Positions 1-7,289 of a stretch of DNA of 64,000 bases are shown piece after piece; the stretch's first letter is position 1, and each line of letters opens with the position of its first letter. Location: the NCBI GenBank assembly GCA_024711295.1, contig JANJTB010000033.1, forward strand, positions 1 to 64,000, in the 5' to 3' direction. This stretch comes from a bacterium. Its GTDB lineage: Bacteria > Bacteroidota > Ignavibacteria > Kapaibacteriales > UBA2268. The position numbers and the translations under genes were made by a program. The notes under the pieces were generated by a model, which was not told the DNA's origin, made no database searches, and was given only the letters and a program-made list of their open reading frames with translations.

Positions 1-1
1 A

Positions 2-403
2 GGTTTATTCGAGGGTACGATAAGCACAACGGCAGTATATAACATTAATCTGGATAAAGGAACCAGTGGTGGTACTTACGAGATGGCAACAGATGATCCT
101 GATGTCACTACGGTAGGTATAGTTTGGCATACATCAACAAATCCTACACTGACAACAAAAACAGGATACACTTCACAAACACCTCCTAATGCAAGAAGTG
201 GCAGCTTTACCTCACAGATGAGCAGTCTTGTAAACGGCAATACATATTATGTGCGAGCATATATCATAAATACTGACGGCACATTTTATGGAGACGAGGT
301 ATCATTTGTATCCATACCTACACTGGGGGAATGGGGCTTAATCGCACTCACGGTATTACTCGCAGGATTCGGTGGTTGGTTTATATGGAGAAGGGTAGCA
401 TAG
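2..403 (+). CDS. IPTL-CTERM surface protein, C-terminal fragment
   Basis: The frame is open from the first bases of the window, so the gene starts upstream and only its last 133 codons are visible. The visible part resembles the short fibronectin-like repeats of Bacteroidota surface proteins (an N-T-Y-Y-V-R-A-Y stretch followed by a Y-G-D-E-V-S-F stretch). It ends with IPTLGEWGL, then a hydrophobic helix and a basic WRRVA tail. That layout is the IPTLxxWG-CTERM sorting signal, which is known to pair with exosortase H. The protein is therefore probably exported, cut near the signal and attached to the surface. No exosortase gene is in the window. A strong hairpin terminator follows at 426. The function of the missing part cannot be judged. 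Confidence 0.8.
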   Translation, partial: GLFEGTISTTAVYNINLDKGTSGGTYEMATDDPDVTTVGIVWHTSTNPTLTTKTGYTSQTPPNARSGSFTSQMSSLVNGNTYYVRAYIINTDGTFYGDEVSFVSIPTLGEWGLIALTVLLAGFGGWFIWRRVA

Positions 404-425
404 CACCTTGATATTTTGAATAATC

Positions 426-463
426 AAACTCCTCAGTTAAGCAGTAATTGAGGAGTTTTTTTT
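426..463 (+). terminator. Rho-independent terminator after the IPTL-CTERM gene
   Basis: A ten-base arm AAACTCCTCA (426-435) pairs with TGAGGAGTTT (449-458), and the T run continues to 463. It lies 23 bases after the stop codon and insulates the defence operon that follows. Confidence 0.85.
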
Positions 464-551
464 CTAAGTATCTACAAACTCAAAAGAAAAAACATTTTGA
501 AAATGTGCTTATTGATAGGATAATTTCTTTATCACTCTCACTTTTTTTTGT

Positions 552-559
552 TAATTTTG
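552..559 (+). promoter_or_regulatory. Candidate -7 box of the defence operon
   Basis: TAATTTTG matches the Bacteroidota -7 consensus TAnnTTTG and lies about 50 bases before the hsdM start. No clear TTTG -33 element is seen at the usual 19-21 base spacing, so support is moderate. It is the best candidate between the terminator at 426-463 and the operon. Confidence 0.4.
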
Positions 560-609
560 TAAATTGACAATTTTAACTTTTTAATTCTGAAGTTTTTTGG
601 ATTTACCTA

Positions 610-2652
610 ATGAATATTCTAGAAATTGGACAACTTGTTAAGACTGATGGCAAATATGATTTAACCATTTTCTCATCTGCAAGTATTGATAGACTTGATG
701 AAAATATTTTTGAAAAAGGAAACAAGTTATTCTTTAAGTGCCTAAAAAGGAAAAAAGACATTCAAGTAAAACCGGAAGAGATAGTCAGGCAATTAATGAT
801 TGATAAGCTAATTAATGAGTATGGCTACCCTATTGATTTGATAGAGGTAGAGTATTCTGTTTCTTTCGGCAGGGAAAAAAAGTTTGCAGATATTGTTATT
901 CTGAACAAAAAAGACAAAACAAGTGTTTATTGCGTAATCGAAATCAAAAAACACAAAGCTAAAGATGGTAAAGACCAGTTAAAAAGCTATACTAATGCTA
1001 CAGGAGCACCTCTTGCCGTATGGACTAATGGTGTTGAAATCAATTATTATGAAAGATTAGACCCAAATTATTTTGAGCCACTTTCAAATATACCAAAAGC
1101 AAATGAAACTATTGATGATGTAAAAAATGAAAGGTTTACATATCTGGAATTAATGCTCAAAGACAAACTAACCGAAGAAAGAAAATCTTTGAAAGATCTT
1201 ATACAAGATATGGAAGATGAAGTACTTGCTAATGCCGGAGTAGATGTATTTGAGGAAGTATTCAAGTTGATTTTTACAAAACTATATGATGAAATGGAAA
1301 GCTCTGATGACAGAGTTAATATAGAGACTCAGTATAAAATTATCAAAAAGCAAAATCAAGATTTAAACGATAAGCAAATCCTTGAAAAAATAGAAACAGA
1401 TGATTATAGAAAACTTGAGTTCCGAAGTCGTGGCGATGCACATCATACAAAAGAAGTGATTAACGCTCTTTACAGAAAAGCTAAAGATAAATGGCAAGGC
1501 ATATTTGAGCAAGGAGAACCTCTCAGAATTACTGATGAAAACCATTTGCAAATTTGTGTTGGCTTCTTACAAAATGTTAAGCTTTTCAATTCTAATCTGC
1601 AAGTGATCGATGAAGCCTTTGAGTACCTCGTAAACAAGTCTGCCAAAGGTGAAAAAGGGCAATACTTTACACCAAGAAATGTAATTGATATGTGCGTCTA
1701 TATGATGAATCCAAAAGCTAATGAATTTATGATTGATACAGCTTGTGGCAGTTGCGGTTTTACTGTTCATACTCTTTTCAATGTTTGGCAAAAACTTGTT
1801 AGCCAAGGCAAAGCTCAGTTTGCAAATTTCTCAAATCAAAAACTTTCTAGTGAACAAAAAGAGTATGTTAATAAAGTTTTCGGAATTGATTTCGATGAAA
1901 AGTCTGTCCGTGTGGCTCGAACTCTCAATATGATTGCCGGAGATGGCAAAACCAATGTTTTGCATTTAAATACTCTTGATTATACAAGATGGGAAGAAAA
2001 GCAAAAAGATAGAGCTTGGGTGAAAACTTATAATGACGGCTATCAAAGATTGCTCGATTTAGCTGTTGATGCTAAGAATCCTAAGGAGTTTAATTTTGAT
2101 ATTGTTATGGCAAATCCTCCTTTTGCCGGTGATATTAAAGATTCACGTTTGATTTCCAATTATGAGGTAGCTTTCGATAGCAAAGGTAAAAAAGCAAACA
2201 AAGTTTCTCGTGATATTTTGTTTATAGAAAGAAATTTGGATTTTCTAAAACCCGGTGGCAGAATGGCTATAGTTTTACCACAGGGTAGGTTCAACAATAC
2301 AAGCGACGAGAAAGTTAGAAGTTTTGTTATGGAACGTGCAAGGCTTATTGCTGTTGTAGGGCTTGACGGCAACACTTTCAAACCACATACCGGAACTAAA
2401 ACATCTGTTCTCTTTGTGCAGAAGTGGGATGATGAAATTAATCCTAAAGTTGATGATTATGAAGTTTTTATGGCTGTGAGCGAATGTACTGGCAAAGATA
2501 ATTCAGGAGAAGAAATATATCTGACAAATGAAATTGGTGAAAGATTGCTCGACGAACATAATCACCTAATACAAAAACACGACCTAAAAGAAATAGCAGA
2601 TGCCTTCGAAACATGGGCAAAACAACAGAATTTAAGTTTTTGGAGAATATAA
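610..2652 (+). CDS. HsdR_N nuclease-HsdM methyltransferase fusion (restriction-modification subunit)
   Basis: A 680-residue protein with two enzymatic parts. Residues about 55-150 form an HsdR_N-type PD-(D/E)xK nuclease with Asp94, Glu111-x-Lys113 and a Q-x3-Y helix (Gln123, Tyr127), so the active site looks complete. Residues about 340-610 form a type I N6-adenine methyltransferase: the SAM loop DTACGSCGF at 376-384 and the catalytic NPPF at 502-505. No helicase/translocase domain or hsdR gene is present in the operon. With the separate HsdS at 5455, this matches the A-plus-S layout of BcgI-like type IIB enzymes better than classical type I. The next gene starts three bases after the stop, and five more genes follow on the same strand. 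Part of its 3' end is repeated at 3948. Domain assignment is firm; the cleavage mode is inferred. Confidence 0.9.
   Translation: MNILEIGQLVKTDGKYDLTIFSSASIDRLDENIFEKGNKLFFKCLKRKKDIQVKPEEIVRQLMIDKLINEYGYPIDLIEVEYSVSFGREKKFADIVILNKKDKTSVYCVIEIKKHKAKDGKDQLKSYTNATGAPLAVWTNGVEINYYERLDPNYFEPLSNIPKANETIDDVKNERFTYLELMLKDKLTEERKSLKDLIQDMEDEVLANAGVDVFEEVFKLIFTKLYDEMESSDDRVNIETQYKIIKKQNQDLNDKQILEKIETDDYRKLEFRSRGDAHHTKEVINALYRKAKDKWQGIFEQGEPLRITDENHLQICVGFLQNVKLFNSNLQVIDEAFEYLVNKSAKGEKGQYFTPRNVIDMCVYMMNPKANEFMIDTACGSCGFTVHTLFNVWQKLVSQGKAQFANFSNQKLSSEQKEYVNKVFGIDFDEKSVRVARTLNMIAGDGKTNVLHLNTLDYTRWEEKQKDRAWVKTYNDGYQRLLDLAVDAKNPKEFNFDIVMANPPFAGDIKDSRLISNYEVAFDSKGKKANKVSRDILFIERNLDFLKPGGRMAIVLPQGRFNNTSDEKVRSFVMERARLIAVVGLDGNTFKPHTGTKTSVLFVQKWDDEINPKVDDYEVFMAVSECTGKDNSGEEIYLTNEIGERLLDEHNHLIQKHDLKEIADAFETWAKQQNLSFWRI
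2614..2652 (+). repeat. Direct repeat, copy 1 (3' end of hsdM)
   Basis: The last thirteen codons of hsdM (reading WAKQQNLSFWRI and stop) recur at 3948-3983 as WAKQQNLSFWK and stop. The two copies differ by a few substitutions and a three-base deletion. Similarity continues a few bases further, through the sequence AAAT-ATGG. The two copies flank the gene pair at 2656-3933. Confidence 0.85.
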
Positions 2653-2655
2653 ATT

Positions 2656-3141
2656 ATGGCAAGCGATTTTTTAACTGATGCAGAAATTAATGATTTGATA
2701 AAAGAGCCAAAATCCTTTAAATTTGAATTTAATACTTTCTTGTCAAAAGCAAAAGAAAAGCAAGGGCATAGAGAAAATGAATTTTTTATTGATAGAAATG
2801 ATGGAAGTAAATTTAGAATTATGATTCGACAAAGCATTCATAATCCTTTGGATTTCTCTATTATTCTTGGTTTTCTTAAGCCAAATTCAAATATTTTAAT
2901 TAGATTAACAAGATATAATGGCAAAAGTCATCAACATCAAAACAAACTAGAAAAGACCGATAAGTTTTATGATTTTCATATTCACTTAGCAACTGAACGT
3001 TATCAAAAAACAGGACAATACAGACCAGAACATTTTGCTGAGCCAACAAATAGATATTCAGACATTCATTCTGCTTGGATTTGTTTTGCAGAAGATTGTA
3101 ATATTTCTTTTCCAAATTCAAATATTCAACCATTGTTTTAA
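2656..3141 (+). CDS. Uncharacterised 161-residue protein in the defence operon
   Basis: I do not recognise this protein with certainty; it may belong to the small DUF6978-like group, but that is a recollection and was not tested. It is soluble, with no signal peptide or membrane segment. It starts with an acidic helix, followed by a lysine-rich stretch and alternating strand-like segments. The C-terminal half carries several His and aromatic residues (DFHIHLATERYQ near 108-119) and a W-I-C-F-A-E segment near 143-148. The start lies three bases after hsdM, implying translational coupling. It forms a pair with the DUF1828-like gene 12 bases downstream, and repeats of the hsdM 3' end flank the pair. 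It may be a companion or effector in defence; no function can be assigned. Confidence 0.75.
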   Translation: MASDFLTDAEINDLIKEPKSFKFEFNTFLSKAKEKQGHRENEFFIDRNDGSKFRIMIRQSIHNPLDFSIILGFLKPNSNILIRLTRYNGKSHQHQNKLEKTDKFYDFHIHLATERYQKTGQYRPEHFAEPTNRYSDIHSAWICFAEDCNISFPNSNIQPLF

Positions 3142-3153
3142 AAGGGGGTAATT

Positions 3154-3933
3154 ATGAATACTGAATTAATTCAATCCGAATTTCAAAAAAAGGTTTCCTC
3201 AGATATTTCTCTATATCAGGAAGGAACTAATAGATTTAAAGTTTTTACTCCATTTCAATTTGAAGACGGTGATTTTTTCTCTATTGTTTTGAAAAATGAA
3301 AACGGAAAATGGTTTCTGACAGACGAAGGGCATACTTTTATGCATCTTAGTTACGAACTCGATATTGATACGATTGAAAAAGGTACAAGAGCTCAAATTA
3401 TTTCAAATGTTCTTTCGCAATTTGAACTAAATGTAAATAATGGTGCAATTTCATCAGAACTTAATGGCTCTTGGGGCGATTCATTATTCTCATATATTCA
3501 GGGATTGGTTAGAATTTCGGATATTAATTATTTAAGCAAAGAAAGAGTTAAATCAACTTTTCTTCAGGATTTCAGAGAATTTATTTCTGAAAAAATTGAT
3601 AATTCAAGAATTATATTTGATTTTAATCATCCAGACAATGACCCTAAATCAAAATATCCTATTGATTGTAGAGTAAATGGTATGGCGAAACCACTATTTA
3701 TCTTTGCTGTTAATAATGATGATAAATGCAGAGATGTTACCATTTCATTATTGCAATACGAAAAATGGGCTTTGATTTTTCATTCTATTGCAATATTCGA
3801 AGACCAAGAAGCAATTAGCAGAAAGGTTTTGGCTCGTTTTTCGGATGTATGCGAAAAGCAGTTTTCATCCCTTTCCGGTGATAATTTACCAAGAATTGAG
3901 AAATATTTTAATGACAATATTCAAACAAATTAA
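3154..3933 (+). CDS. DUF1828/DUF1829-like protein
   Basis: A 259-residue soluble protein. Residues about 30-115 have the DUF1828 look: F-K-V-F-T-P-F, a G-D-F-F-S-I-V segment, then the signature W-F-L-T-D-E-G-H-T at about 53-61. Residues about 150-245 resemble DUF1829, with a conserved P-L-F-I-F-A-V-N strand near 191. Proteins of this type occur in mobile and defence regions, but no biochemical activity is established to my knowledge. A purine-rich Shine-Dalgarno-like AAAGGGGG precedes the ATG. The gene sits 12 bases after the unknown gene at 2656, and the pair is bracketed by duplicated hsdM ends. It could equally be an antitoxin-like or a recognition partner. Confidence 0.75.
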   Translation: MNTELIQSEFQKKVSSDISLYQEGTNRFKVFTPFQFEDGDFFSIVLKNENGKWFLTDEGHTFMHLSYELDIDTIEKGTRAQIISNVLSQFELNVNNGAISSELNGSWGDSLFSYIQGLVRISDINYLSKERVKSTFLQDFREFISEKIDNSRIIFDFNHPDNDPKSKYPIDCRVNGMAKPLFIFAVNNDDKCRDVTISLLQYEKWALIFHSIAIFEDQEAISRKVLARFSDVCEKQFSSLSGDNLPRIEKYFNDNIQTN

Positions 3934-3947
3934 ACCAAATTATAATT

Positions 3948-3983
3948 TGGGCAAAACAACAAAATTTAAGTTTTTGGAAATAA
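3948..3983 (+). repeat. Direct repeat, copy 2 (displaced hsdM 3' end)
   Basis: This segment reads WAKQQNLSFWK and stop in one frame, almost the same as the last residues of the HsdM fusion. It lies in the gap between the DUF1828-like gene and kwaA and has no start codon of its own. It is best read as a relic of hsdM left when the gene pair at 2656-3933 entered or was duplicated into the operon. Confidence 0.8.
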
Positions 3984-3997
3984 ATAATGGTAAAGCT

Positions 3998-4555
3998 ATG
4001 AAAAATATATTGTTTAAATTCCTATTCTCTTTATCTTCTTTTTCAGGTGTTTTAATGTTTCTATGTATTAATAGAAATATTGACGTTCCATTTATAAAAG
4101 CACCTGAAATATTAATTTCTAACATTCAATTTGTAATAGTCATAAAGTTTTTACTTATTTTCTTAGGTTTATTGGCATTTGCAAAATTTGTTTTAATAAT
4201 GGGTAAGAAAAAACTTGAAGTTGAAGGAGCAATTAGCAATATTGAAAAAATTAAACCGCTTGAAGGTCAATATTTACCAGTTTATATTGGATTGTTTGTA
4301 ATTGCATTAAGTTTTAATGATGGATTATCAATTCAAGCAATATTTTTAATATTTATACTTTTTATTTTATGGCTTTTCTTGGAATCTATAGTCTATTTTA
4401 ATCCATTTTTTATAATTTTGGGTTATAGATTTTATGAAATTGAAACAAAAAACAAGATTACTTCAATAATAATTACAAAAAAAAGAGATTTGAAAAAAGT
4501 TGATAATTTTCAAAACCTTATTCGTTTAAATAACTTTACTTTTTTGGAATACTAA
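3998..4555 (+). CDS. kwaA: KwaA-like four-helix membrane protein (Kiwa defence system)
   Basis: From the ATG at 3998 the protein has 185 residues and about four membrane segments (roughly 7-24, 43-68, 92-110 and 112-142). A short cytoplasmic basic and amphipathic tail follows. The open frame extends upstream to 3788, but that would overlap the previous gene by 146 bases and read through the hsdM relic, so 3998 is preferred (3911 is an alternative). In Kiwa, KwaA is a small multi-pass membrane protein that senses phage attack at the envelope and works with KwaB. The call rests on topology, size and the KwaB-like gene one base downstream; membrane proteins of this size are hard to identify by eye. 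The gene sits inside a restriction operon. Confidence 0.6.
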   Translation: MKNILFKFLFSLSSFSGVLMFLCINRNIDVPFIKAPEILISNIQFVIVIKFLLIFLGLLAFAKFVLIMGKKKLEVEGAISNIEKIKPLEGQYLPVYIGLFVIALSFNDGLSIQAIFLIFILFILWLFLESIVYFNPFFIILGYRFYEIETKNKITSIIITKKRDLKKVDNFQNLIRLNNFTFLEY

Positions 4556-4556
4556 A

Positions 4557-5438
4557 ATGAAAAAAATAATAGCAAAACTCGAAGATGGATCATTTCGTAC
4601 CGTTTTTAATAGTGATAACAAAGGCTTTACAAGTATTGAAAGTTCTTACCATACTCCTACATTTACAGATGAAATTATATTTAAATTTGATCCTGAAAAA
4701 AAATTGGAAAATGATGAATGGTTCTATGTCGAGCCCAGTGAAGAACAAATGATAAAAATGATTGATCCTTATATTTCTACGATTACAAATATTGATTCAC
4801 TTAATCCAATAACAAAAAATGATTACCAAAACATAAGAGCAATATGTTTGATCGAAAAGGAAGTTGTCAATGACAATGGTTTGGAAAATTGCCAAGAAAG
4901 ATTAATTATCTCAAGAGTTTATCCAAGATTCTATACAATAGCAAGGAAAATACTTAAATGGAATGATGGTCCACAATTTGAAGAACAATCATCAAGTGTG
5001 TATTTTTCAGGATACATCGATGCTTATTGGATTGCTGGCAAATTATATTTCAAATCTTATTTAAATATTAAACCAATATTTGATGGTTTAGAAGATTTTT
5101 ATAGACTCGCAACAGAAGATGAAAAAAATGAATTTTTACAAAAAGACTTTTTCAAATGTGAAGATACTAATATAGTAATTAAACAAAGAAATTTAAGAAA
5201 GATTGCATCAGTTATAAACAATATTAATTGGAGCGAACCTTTAACTCGACAAAAGTATATTAAATATGCCGAAAAGTATCCAAATATTGGAGTACAAATA
5301 ACAGCAGATGGGAAATTGAAAATAGAATCCAATCAAGATGTAACAAAGATTTTAAGTGTATTAGAAGAAAGGATATATACAACTCCAATTACTGGGGAAG
5401 AGCGCGAAGCTCATTCAATCTCAAAGTTAAATCAATAA
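4557..5438 (+). CDS. kwaB: KwaB-like DUF4868 protein (Kiwa defence system)
   Basis: A 293-residue soluble protein that starts one base after the KwaA-like gene. It shows features I associate with DUF4868. A central strand-rich block near 150-194 has an A-Y-W-I-A-G-K-L-Y-F segment and an F-Y-R-L-A-T-E-D-E helix. The C-terminal signature near 269-291 reads L-E-E-R, then T-P-I-T-G-E-E, then S-I-S-K-L. DUF4868 is the domain of KwaB, the DNA-binding effector of Kiwa that blocks phage replication and late gene expression. The N-terminal half is more divergent. It probably forms a complex with the product of the upstream gene. A profile search against KwaB would settle the call. Confidence 0.68.
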   Translation: MKKIIAKLEDGSFRTVFNSDNKGFTSIESSYHTPTFTDEIIFKFDPEKKLENDEWFYVEPSEEQMIKMIDPYISTITNIDSLNPITKNDYQNIRAICLIEKEVVNDNGLENCQERLIISRVYPRFYTIARKILKWNDGPQFEEQSSSVYFSGYIDAYWIAGKLYFKSYLNIKPIFDGLEDFYRLATEDEKNEFLQKDFFKCEDTNIVIKQRNLRKIASVINNINWSEPLTRQKYIKYAEKYPNIGVQITADGKLKIESNQDVTKILSVLEERIYTTPITGEEREAHSISKLNQ

Positions 5439-5454
5439 ATAATTAAAAATTAAA

Positions 5455-6855
5455 ATGCCACAAATATCATACATAAGATATAAAGATATTCTCCAAGCTC
5501 GAAGGATTGATGCCGAGTTTTTTAAACCAGAGTATTTGGAGATTGAAAGAATAATTACTTCCAATATTTTTAAAAATCTTGAAGAAATCACAAATAAAAT
5601 TGATGTAGGTTTTGTTGGCAGTATGACAAAAGAATATTGCGAAAACGGGATACTTCTTTTACAAACAAAAAACATTGAAGAGTTTTCTATTAATTTATCT
5701 CAAACTACTTTTATTAATGAAAGATTTCATAAAATACTTAAAAAGTCAACAATTAAATACGGTGATATTTTAATTGCAAGAAGTGGTTCTTTCGGGAAAG
5801 CAAGTATATACATGGAGAACGAGGTTTGTAATTCATCAGATATAATAATCGTTGAAGGAAATAATAATTACATAAATAACTTTTATCTAGTTGCTTTTCT
5901 AAATTCAAGTTATGGTGTTGGTCAACTTATGAAATTTGCAAGTGGAGGATTGCAAGGTCATGTAAATTTAACAATTCTGGAATCTCTAAAAATCCCCATT
6001 CTCCCTCAATCTTTCCAACTTAAAATTGAAGAGATTGTTAAATCTGCTCATCAAAAACAAACAGACTCCAAACAACTATATAAAGAAGCAGAAGAAATAC
6101 TTTTGAATGAACTTGGGCTTTTGAATTATCAAACAAAACATTCACTTTGGTTTTCAACAACAAAAAAAGAAATTGACCAAGCCAAAAGATACGACAGCGA
6201 ATATTACCAACCAAAATATGCTGAGATAATTAAGAAAATAGAAGAATATGAAGGCGGCTGGGATTATTTGAAGAATCTATTTAAATTAATAAATGGAAAA
6301 ACACCTGAAGTTTATTTTGAAGAGGAAAATGAAGTACAAATATTAAAAACAAAACAAATTAGAAATGAATCTTTATTATATGAGGGTGTTGCTTATTCCA
6401 AAAAAGAATATGTAGCTAATCTCTTAAAAGAAAATGACATTCTTTTCGCTTCAATGGGTGTTGGTTCACTTGGTAGAACAGGTATTTTTTATAAATCTGA
6501 AACAAACAAACCAACAAGTGTAGATAGCACAATAAAAATTCTTCGAGATTCAAAAAGTATTTTGCCAGAAGTACTTCAAACTTTTTTCAATTCTATTGTT
6601 GGCCAGGAAATTATTTATAGATATATTGTAGGAAGTACAGGGATAATTAGTATAAAAAATGATTTTATTCTTAATCTTAAGATTCCATTAATCAAACCCG
6701 AAGTTCAAGCACATATTGCAGACAAAATAAAAGAAAGCCATAAACTAAGAAAAGAAAGCAAAGAACTTTTAGAAACAGCCAAGCGTGCCGTAGAAATTGC
6801 AATCGAAGAAAATGAAGAAACAGCAATGGAATATATAAATTCCCATACAGTTTAA
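5455..6855 (+). CDS. hsdS: Type I-like restriction specificity subunit HsdS, two target domains
   Basis: A 466-residue protein with two target-recognition domains, each followed by a long conserved helix. The first half covers about 1-215 and shows typical HsdS segments: I-L-L-L-Q-T-K-N-I, then G-D-I-L-I-A-R-S-G-S-F-G-K, then a spacer helix near 190-210. The second half covers about 235-460, with I-L-K-T-K-Q-I and N-D-I-L-F-A-S-M-G-V-G-S-L-G. It should direct the HsdM fusion at 610 to a split, asymmetric DNA site. The gene follows kwaB by 16 bases and has no strong Shine-Dalgarno sequence. It closes the six-gene operon. Separation from its methylase partner by four other genes is unusual. Confidence 0.88.
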   Translation: MPQISYIRYKDILQARRIDAEFFKPEYLEIERIITSNIFKNLEEITNKIDVGFVGSMTKEYCENGILLLQTKNIEEFSINLSQTTFINERFHKILKKSTIKYGDILIARSGSFGKASIYMENEVCNSSDIIIVEGNNNYINNFYLVAFLNSSYGVGQLMKFASGGLQGHVNLTILESLKIPILPQSFQLKIEEIVKSAHQKQTDSKQLYKEAEEILLNELGLLNYQTKHSLWFSTTKKEIDQAKRYDSEYYQPKYAEIIKKIEEYEGGWDYLKNLFKLINGKTPEVYFEEENEVQILKTKQIRNESLLYEGVAYSKKEYVANLLKENDILFASMGVGSLGRTGIFYKSETNKPTSVDSTIKILRDSKSILPEVLQTFFNSIVGQEIIYRYIVGSTGIISIKNDFILNLKIPLIKPEVQAHIADKIKESHKLRKESKELLETAKRAVEIAIEENEETAMEYINSHTV

Positions 6856-7289
6856 AATAAACGTAGGGAACTTCTATTATTACCCCCTACAAATCAAATA
6901 TCCTTTCCATTTCCTGTGGTTCCAATATAATTTAATTCTTAATGAATTATCGCCATAAATTATTACACCATTTTGACCACTTTACTGTGAACTGGAAGAA
7001 TGTTTATTTTCAATTACGAATTTGATTGTATCGAATAAAGATGTATATTCGTAAAATGAAATTGTTGCATAGTGATTAACTATAAAAACAATATACTTGA
7101 AAGCATCAGAAAGCAATCAAAAATTCAATAATGAAACAAATTTTAAAAATTATTAAATTTTTTTTAATATTTTGAAAAAAGTATTGTAAAAAGATAATTT
7201 TTTTTTGTAGTTTTGAATTTGACAAAAGAATGAAATTAATTAATGAATATAGAAAAGTTTATTTATAATTGTTTAAGGAGTAATGTCGG
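6856..7289. other. Intergenic region after the defence operon
   Basis: A 434-base AT-rich gap. No convincing gene or strong terminator follows hsdS. The last 110 bases hold the promoter and ribosome-binding site of the membrane protein at 7290. A short reverse-strand stretch at about 6890-6950 could be read as a coding relic, but it is too short to assign. Confidence 0.5.
7183..7215 (+). promoter_or_regulatory. Candidate Bacteroidota-type promoter of the 7290 gene
   Basis: TAGTTTTG at 7208-7215 matches TAnnTTTG exactly, with ATTG at 7183-7186 as a -33 element 21 bases upstream. The start codon lies 75 bases further on and is preceded by a strong AAGGAG at 7275-7280. Confidence 0.55.

Noticed and set aside
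3788-3997. An N-terminal extension of the KwaA-like protein by 70 codons
   Set aside because: It would overlap the DUF1828-like gene by 146 bases and run through the displaced hsdM end; the membrane-protein pattern starts at 3998.
6890-7010. Possible relic of a transposase or other gene on the reverse strand after hsdS
   Set aside because: Only short fragments of about a dozen codons look coding; there are no inverted repeats, target duplications or recognisable motif.
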